A stretch of 32,758 nucleotides of DNA from OFTM382 sp964352615 (GTDB lineage Bacteria > Planctomycetota > Phycisphaerae > Phycisphaerales > UBA1924). Under the pieces are notes generated by a model. That model was given only the letters and a program-made list of their open reading frames with translations, was not told the DNA's origin and made no database searches. Shown here piece after piece: positions 32,341 to 32,758 of this stretch. The position numbers and the translations under genes are program-made. Location: positions 1 through 32,758 of the forward strand of contig CAYGSG010000030.1 of the NCBI GenBank assembly GCA_964352615.1, in the 5' to 3' direction. Within the stretch, counting starts at the first letter, position 1, and every line of letters starts with the position of its first letter.

Positions 32341-32758
32341 ATGCCACGCAAGCTCCACGAAAAAATCCCGGACGATTTCAAATCGCTCGATGGCGTCACG
32401 AAGTCGGCGATCCTGCTGCTCGCGGTCGGCTCGGAGCACGCGTCGAGCCTGCTCGGGCACATGTCGCCCGACGCGGTCGAGATGGTCACGCGTGAACTCG
32501 CGAGCCTGGGGCGGGTGCCTTACCACCTGACGACGCAGGTGATCGAGGAGTTCTACAACATCTCGATCGCCAACCAGTACATGGCCGAGGGCGATTTGGA
32601 GTACGCCAAGTCGTTGCTCAACGACGTGATGGATCCCAAGCAGGCCGAGCGGATTCTCCAGCAGATCCAGACGCAGGTACAGAAGACACCGTTCAGTTTC
32701 CTTCAGCGCGCCGAGAGCGAGAACCTGCTGACGTTCATCCAGGACGAGCACCCGCAGA
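32341..32758 (+). CDS. fliG: Flagellar motor switch protein FliG (N-terminal part, runs off the window)
   Basis: 139 codons are visible, open to the right edge. The start MPRKLHEKIPDDFKSLDGVTKSAILLLAVG, then LLGHMSPDAVEMVTRELASLGRV, VIEEFYNI, LLNDVMDPKQAERILQQI and PFSFLQRAESENLLTFIQDEHPQ, is FliG: the N-terminal domain binds FliF and the last segment enters the middle domain (QxEHPQ signature). FliG sits under the MS ring as part of the switch and torque-generating C-ring. It starts directly after fliF, as in most flagellar operons, so the two are co-translated. Confidence 0.95.
   Translation, partial: MPRKLHEKIPDDFKSLDGVTKSAILLLAVGSEHASSLLGHMSPDAVEMVTRELASLGRVPYHLTTQVIEEFYNISIANQYMAEGDLEYAKSLLNDVMDPKQAERILQQIQTQVQKTPFSFLQRAESENLLTFIQDEHPQ

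Noticed and set aside
31342..32751. 469-codon minus-strand open frame opposite fliF and fliG
   Set aside because: Shadow of fliF and fliG; antisense to two certain genes.
1..32758. CRISPR arrays, tRNA or rRNA genes, insertion sequences, prophage genes
   Set aside because: I looked on both strands for regularly spaced repeats, tRNA-like T-loops, transposase or integrase motifs and phage genes, and found none that could be supported.

Overview
The window reads as chromosome from a flagellated, GC-rich, Gram-negative-type bacterium, most likely Planctomycetota, class Phycisphaerae. This is inferred from gene content, because no rRNA is present. The pointers are an lpxI-type lipid A gene, a PEP-CTERM-like secreted protein, several small proteins of planctomycete type (a DUF2617-like protein, a cysteine-rich ribbon protein, an RDD protein), IspG, and a flagellar cluster led by an FlrB/FlrC-type two-component system. 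Most of the DNA is tightly packed coding sequence with many 1-4 bp stop/start overlaps. I saw no tRNA, rRNA, CRISPR array, transposase or phage gene.

Layout. 1-1133: end of a repeat-rich protein. 1166-7113 (minus): DUF2617-like gene, ileS, then a soluble histidine kinase and an NtrC-type regulator. 7459-9848 (plus): HEAT-like protein and a small membrane protein. 9845-12132: a lipoprotein esterase and, divergent from it, a secreted TraB/GumN-like protein carrying a GspG-like insertion. 12153-14441 (minus): ispG and a zinc-ribbon membrane protein separated by palindromic repeats. 14465-17096 (plus): GNAT acetyltransferase, Fur-like regulator lacking its zinc cysteines, PilZ protein and obg. 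17071-18092 (minus): an SUMF1-domain protein interrupted by a -1 frameshift. 18093-18450: a cluster of intergenic repeats. 18451-20021 (minus): a TlyA/FtsJ-like methyltransferase and lpxI. 20228-23607 (plus): ribbon protein, conserved hypothetical, LolA/B-like lipoprotein and RDD membrane protein. 23748-32758 (plus): TPR membrane protein, FlgN-like protein, flrB, flrC, flgB, flgC, fliE, fliF and the start of fliG.

The flagellar block is the most coherent system. The kinase/activator pair lies directly upstream of a near-consensus sigma-54 promoter that would start transcription about 4 nt before flgB. Further upstream, the leader of the TPR-flgN-flrBC unit carries a perfect GCCGATAA box, a 12-bp palindrome and a hairpin with AGGAT in its loop. 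A hairpin of the same shape, with loop AGGAG, precedes fliF. Together these suggest layered sigma-28, sigma-54 and possibly CsrA-type control, with an uncharacterised TPR membrane protein at the head of the operon.

The items most worth following up are the SUMF1 -1 shift (formal slippery heptamer plus stem-loop, or a one-base deletion), the TraB/GspG chimera, the paired AGGA-loop hairpins, the near-leaderless sigma-54 flgB promoter, and the IleRS and Fur-like proteins that have lost canonical zinc ligands.
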